From positions 1 through 64,000 of the forward strand of contig JBOHHE010000428.1 of NCBI GenBank assembly GCA_050700355.1: a DNA stretch of 64,000 nucleotides. Reading direction: 5' to 3'. The notes below the pieces were generated by a model. The model was not told the origin of the DNA. It saw only the letters and a program-made list of their open reading frames with translations, and made no database searches. This document shows positions 61,908 through 64,000 of the stretch, in pieces. Position 1 is the first letter of the stretch; each line of letters begins with the position of its first letter. The stretch is from GCA-003244245 sp050700355 (GTDB lineage Bacteria > Actinomycetota > Actinomycetes > Mycobacteriales > Pseudonocardiaceae). A program made the position numbers and the translations under genes.

Positions 61908-62993
61908 ATGAGCGAGCAACCTCAGCACAGTGCCCTCACGGGTGAGGACCCCGGATGCCAGTTCCCGACCGGGCCGGGGGAGGTGTGCAATCGTGCGGTA
62001 ACCCGTTCCGGAGCGCCGGGACGACCAGCCTCCTACTGTGATCAAGACGGACACACCCGGGCGAGGGCGTTCGCGGCGCGGCGACGCATCCAGCAGGAGC
62101 CGGGTGATCAGCCCGGCGGCTCAGGGATGACCGAGCGGCCGGTGACCGATGGCCGGACGTCGGTCGGAGCGCTGTTGGCCCGGTTCGAGGACACCGCCCA
62201 GGCGCAGCAGCGCGCCGTCGCCGAACACGCGGCGCAGCTGGAGCAGATCCTGGCCGCCGTCACCGAGGTGGTGAGCACCGTCGTCGACCCCGACGCGGCC
62301 GCGTTCGAGGCCGAGCAGGCCCATCGGGAAGCCTCGGTCCTCATCGCGCAGACGCAGACCGCCCAGGCCGCGGCCGAGCGGGCCGCCACCCAGGCGCGCA
62401 TCCAGGAGCAGCGCGAGAGGGAACTACGCGCCCAGGCCGACGAAGCCGCCGAGACGGCCCTCGCCGAGGTGGCCACCATCCAGACCCGGACCGCCGAGCA
62501 GATCGCCCGCCTCACCGCCGACACCGAGGCCACGGTGACCGAGTATCAACGGCGCGCCGAGGCCACCGTCGCCGCTGAGCGGGCCGCCCGTCAGGAACTG
62601 GAACGGGTCCAGACCGAGGCCGAGGCCGTGCTCAGCGACATGCGCGGCGAACTCACCGAAGCGATCAACGCCCGCACCAGCGCCGAGGCCGATCAAGCCG
62701 CCACCGCCCGCCGCGCCAGCGAGGACCACGCCACGATCGACCGGTTGCGCACCGAACTGGACACCCTGCGCGCCCAACACCACGACGAGATCACCACACT
62801 GCGCCGAGAAGCCGCCGACGAACGCGCGGCGCTACGCCGGGAAGCCACCGAGCAACTCACCGCCGTGCTCACCCGCCTCGACCAGGCCACCAGCGACGCT
62901 CCCACCCAGGCATCCCCGCGCCGGCGCGCCCCAGCGAAAGGGAAAACAACCGTGACCGACACCCCGAAGTCCCCCGACCGAGGAGGTGTTTAA
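61908..62993 (+). CDS. KfrA-like coiled-coil protein with N-terminal zinc-finger-like segment
   Basis: About 361 residues. The N-terminus has CQFPTGPGEVC, then SYCDQDGHTRARAFAARRR, a C-C-C-H arrangement suited to zinc. From about residue 75 to 340 it is one long Ala/Glu/Arg/Gln coiled coil (AAERAATQARIQEQRERELR, ATVAAERAARQELERVQTEA), then a Lys/Pro tail. KfrA-type plasmid proteins have this form and form filaments near partition sites. ATG 61908 with GGACGGTGAC upstream is preferred. Segments of the gene are repeated downstream at 63058-63150. Confidence 0.7.
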   Translation: MSEQPQHSALTGEDPGCQFPTGPGEVCNRAVTRSGAPGRPASYCDQDGHTRARAFAARRRIQQEPGDQPGGSGMTERPVTDGRTSVGALLARFEDTAQAQQRAVAEHAAQLEQILAAVTEVVSTVVDPDAAAFEAEQAHREASVLIAQTQTAQAAAERAATQARIQEQRERELRAQADEAAETALAEVATIQTRTAEQIARLTADTEATVTEYQRRAEATVAAERAARQELERVQTEAEAVLSDMRGELTEAINARTSAEADQAATARRASEDHATIDRLRTELDTLRAQHHDEITTLRREAADERAALRREATEQLTAVLTRLDQATSDAPTQASPRRRAPAKGKTTVTDTPKSPDRGGV

Positions 62994-63021
62994 CACGTCG
63001 CCCGACCCTAGTGTTAAACAC
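62986..63021. repeat. Inverted repeat GTGTTTAACAC / GTGTTAAACAC
   Basis: Two 11-base half-sites (62986-62996 and 63011-63021), exact reverse complements, flank 14 bases and include the stop of the coiled-coil gene. Each half is itself nearly palindromic. This could be a partition, operator or recombinase site. Confidence 0.6.
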
Positions 63022-63057
63022 GTGCACCGACCAGGCCGGCGAACCCTCGTCGGGGTC

Positions 63058-63376
63058 CGTTGCGCACCGAACTGGACACTGCGCCGAGAAGCCGCCGACG
63101 AACGCCACCTCGGCGAGGGCCGTCTCGGCGGCCTCGTCGGCCTGGGCGCGCTCCCACCCACTGGGTGCGCTGCGCGCGGTGGACCGCTACGGCATCACCC
63201 GCCGTGGTGAGCAGTACGCCGGATTCCGCGCGCTCGAAGCCGGCGCCGGCCACCCCTTCCGGACCCCTGCGGGTGACGAGGACCTGGTCGAGGACATCCG
63301 CGCCCAGCGCCTGCTCGGACCGGACCAGGCCGCGATGCTGCTGGCCATCGTGCTGCGCACTGCGGAAAAGGGCTAA
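63058..63376 (+). pseudogene. Shuffled fragments of the coiled-coil gene and an unrelated tail
   Basis: 63058-63103 repeats 62744-62825 with an internal deletion, in direct orientation. 63104-63150 is the reverse complement of 62427-62473 with one mismatch. After that a different coding-like tail reads LRAVDRYGITRRGEQYAGFR, ALEAGAGHPFRTPAGDEDLV, EDIRAQRLLGPDQAAMLLAI and stops at 63376. The piece has no start of its own. Confidence 0.7.
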
Positions 63377-63595
63377 GCCGAAGCCAGTCAGCGGCAAACC
63401 AGCCTGTTCACCCGGTGAGGGGCCGGCCGGGGCTGGATGCGCACCAGCCCCGGCCGGTACCGAGAGGGGCGCCGAGTAGAGGCGACGACGGTGGGCGCTG
63501 AATACATGTGAGTCGAAGATCTTTCGCCGGGCAGGTATCGTCCGCCCGGCCGCCCTTGCCCCTAGGCGGCTGGCATACTCGTAGTGAACGATGAA

Positions 63596-63629
63596 ACGCC
63601 CCGGACGGCTCCCACTGTCTGGGGGGCGT
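63596..63629. terminator. Possible terminator hairpin
   Basis: ACGCCCC (63596-63602) pairs with GGGGCGT (63623-63629), with an inner GAC/GTC pair. It lies downstream of the DUF397 gene on the minus strand. No clear T-run. Confidence 0.35.
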
Positions 63630-63647
63630 ACTAGTTGGGTGTCGTGA

Positions 63648-63833
63648 TCAGCCAAAATCCCCTCGGCTGATCGTTTTAATAAACGCGACCCACTGGGTCG
63701 GCGGGAACATGAGCGCCGGCCCAGTGGAGTCCTTGCTATCCCGCACGACACAGTTGCCGTTGTCGACATTGGCGAATTCGAGACAGTTGCCCTCGATCGT
63801 GCTGTAAGAGCTCTTCCGCCACTTTCCCACCAC
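63648..63833 (-). CDS. DUF397 domain protein
   Basis: A 61-residue DUF397 protein: WRKSSYSTIEGNCLEFANVD, VVRDSKDSTGP and the C-terminal FPPTQWVAFIKTI. AGGAGGTGACCG precedes the GTG start. DUF397 genes follow XRE-DUF5753 regulators in actinobacteria, as here, and act with them in developmental or antibiotic control (whiJ/abaA type). Confidence 0.92.
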   Translation of the reverse strand: MVGKWRKSSYSTIEGNCLEFANVDNGNCVVRDSKDSTGPALMFPPTQWVAFIKTISRGDFG

Positions 63834-63836
63834 CGG

Positions 63837-64000
63837 TCACCTCCTCTCAATCTCTTCTTGGAGCAGTCTCTTCGTCTGCAACTCTTGCAGGGCGAAGTCC
63901 GAGGTAAGCCGCCTGAAGTCCGTTACGTGACGTTCCACGTCCGGGGGTTTCTCCATGAAGACGGCGCCGCCTTTGAGGTCAACAAAGACGGCATCCATTA
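63837..64000 (-). CDS. XRE/DUF5753 regulator, C-terminal end only
   Basis: The last 54 or so codons at the window edge read MDAVFVDLKGGAVFMEKPPD, VERHVTDFRRLTSDFALQEL and end EEIERR. This fits the C-terminus of DUF5753 regulators (VxxLEGxxGxLFLEKPxDVxRY). Its stop lies four bases before the DUF397 GTG. The helix-turn-helix part is outside the window. Confidence 0.75.
   Translation of the reverse strand, partial: MDAVFVDLKGGAVFMEKPPDVERHVTDFRRLTSDFALQELQTKRLLQEEIERR

Noticed and set aside
1..64000. CRISPR arrays and rRNA genes
   Set aside because: No regularly spaced direct repeats of 25-40 bases and no rRNA-like stretches were seen anywhere in the window.

Overview
This is a 64 kb stretch of a high-GC actinomycete chromosome. 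GTG starts, ATGA/GTGA operon overlaps, AGGAGG-type ribosome sites, a DUF397/XRE pair, an EACC1-caspase locus and many XRE-TPR regulators all suggest an actinobacterium, most likely Pseudonocardiales (Saccharopolyspora/Amycolatopsis-like). That placement is inferred from gene content, not from a marker gene.

Layout. 1-4.25 kb is conserved backbone: lysA (cut by the window edge) behind an arginyl-tRNA-synthetase-like gene without a catalytic domain, DUF3105 and DUF305 proteins, a small membrane protein and tRNA-Arg(CCG). 4.25-7.5 kb is an AT-rich insertion next to the tRNA, with a dead ISL3 transposase and an orphan membrane protein. 7.5-13.7 kb holds an alpha/beta hydrolase, a NarL/LuxR response regulator, a hemerythrin carrying an encapsulin cargo peptide followed by a collapsed encapsulin gene, an FKBP isomerase, a PemK-type toxin-antitoxin pair and a lysine-2,3-aminomutase-like radical SAM enzyme. 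13.7-21.9 kb is a complete type II Wadjet operon (jetABCD). 22-28 kb holds a sulfur module (sulfite exporter, GntR regulator, divergent persulfide dioxygenase-rhodanese, clear operator), Hsp20 under a perfect CIRCE element, RecQ and DoxX.

28-64 kb is an accessory region full of decay and duplication. It holds SRPBCC/TetR, BrnT, Phd-VapC and VapBC modules, a HicA-HicB deletion fusion, an EACC1-caspase-RDD conflict locus with a frameshift and an in-frame stop, and several XRE-TPR regulators split by stop codons or frameshifts. It also has two complementary copies of an XRE/HAD block, an asparaginase-PPC operon, alpha carbonic anhydrase, a TAXI-TRAP transporter, two damaged SEC-C paralogs, IS30/IS1380/ParA remnants, and a coiled-coil gene with shuffled direct and inverted copies of its own segments downstream. 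The window closes in a DUF397/XRE pair.

Defence is the main theme: Wadjet (anti-plasmid), EACC1-caspase (putative suicide effector) and several toxin-antitoxin modules. The least expected signals are the collapsed encapsulin operon, the membrane-anchored caspase locus and the mosaic pseudogene scars.
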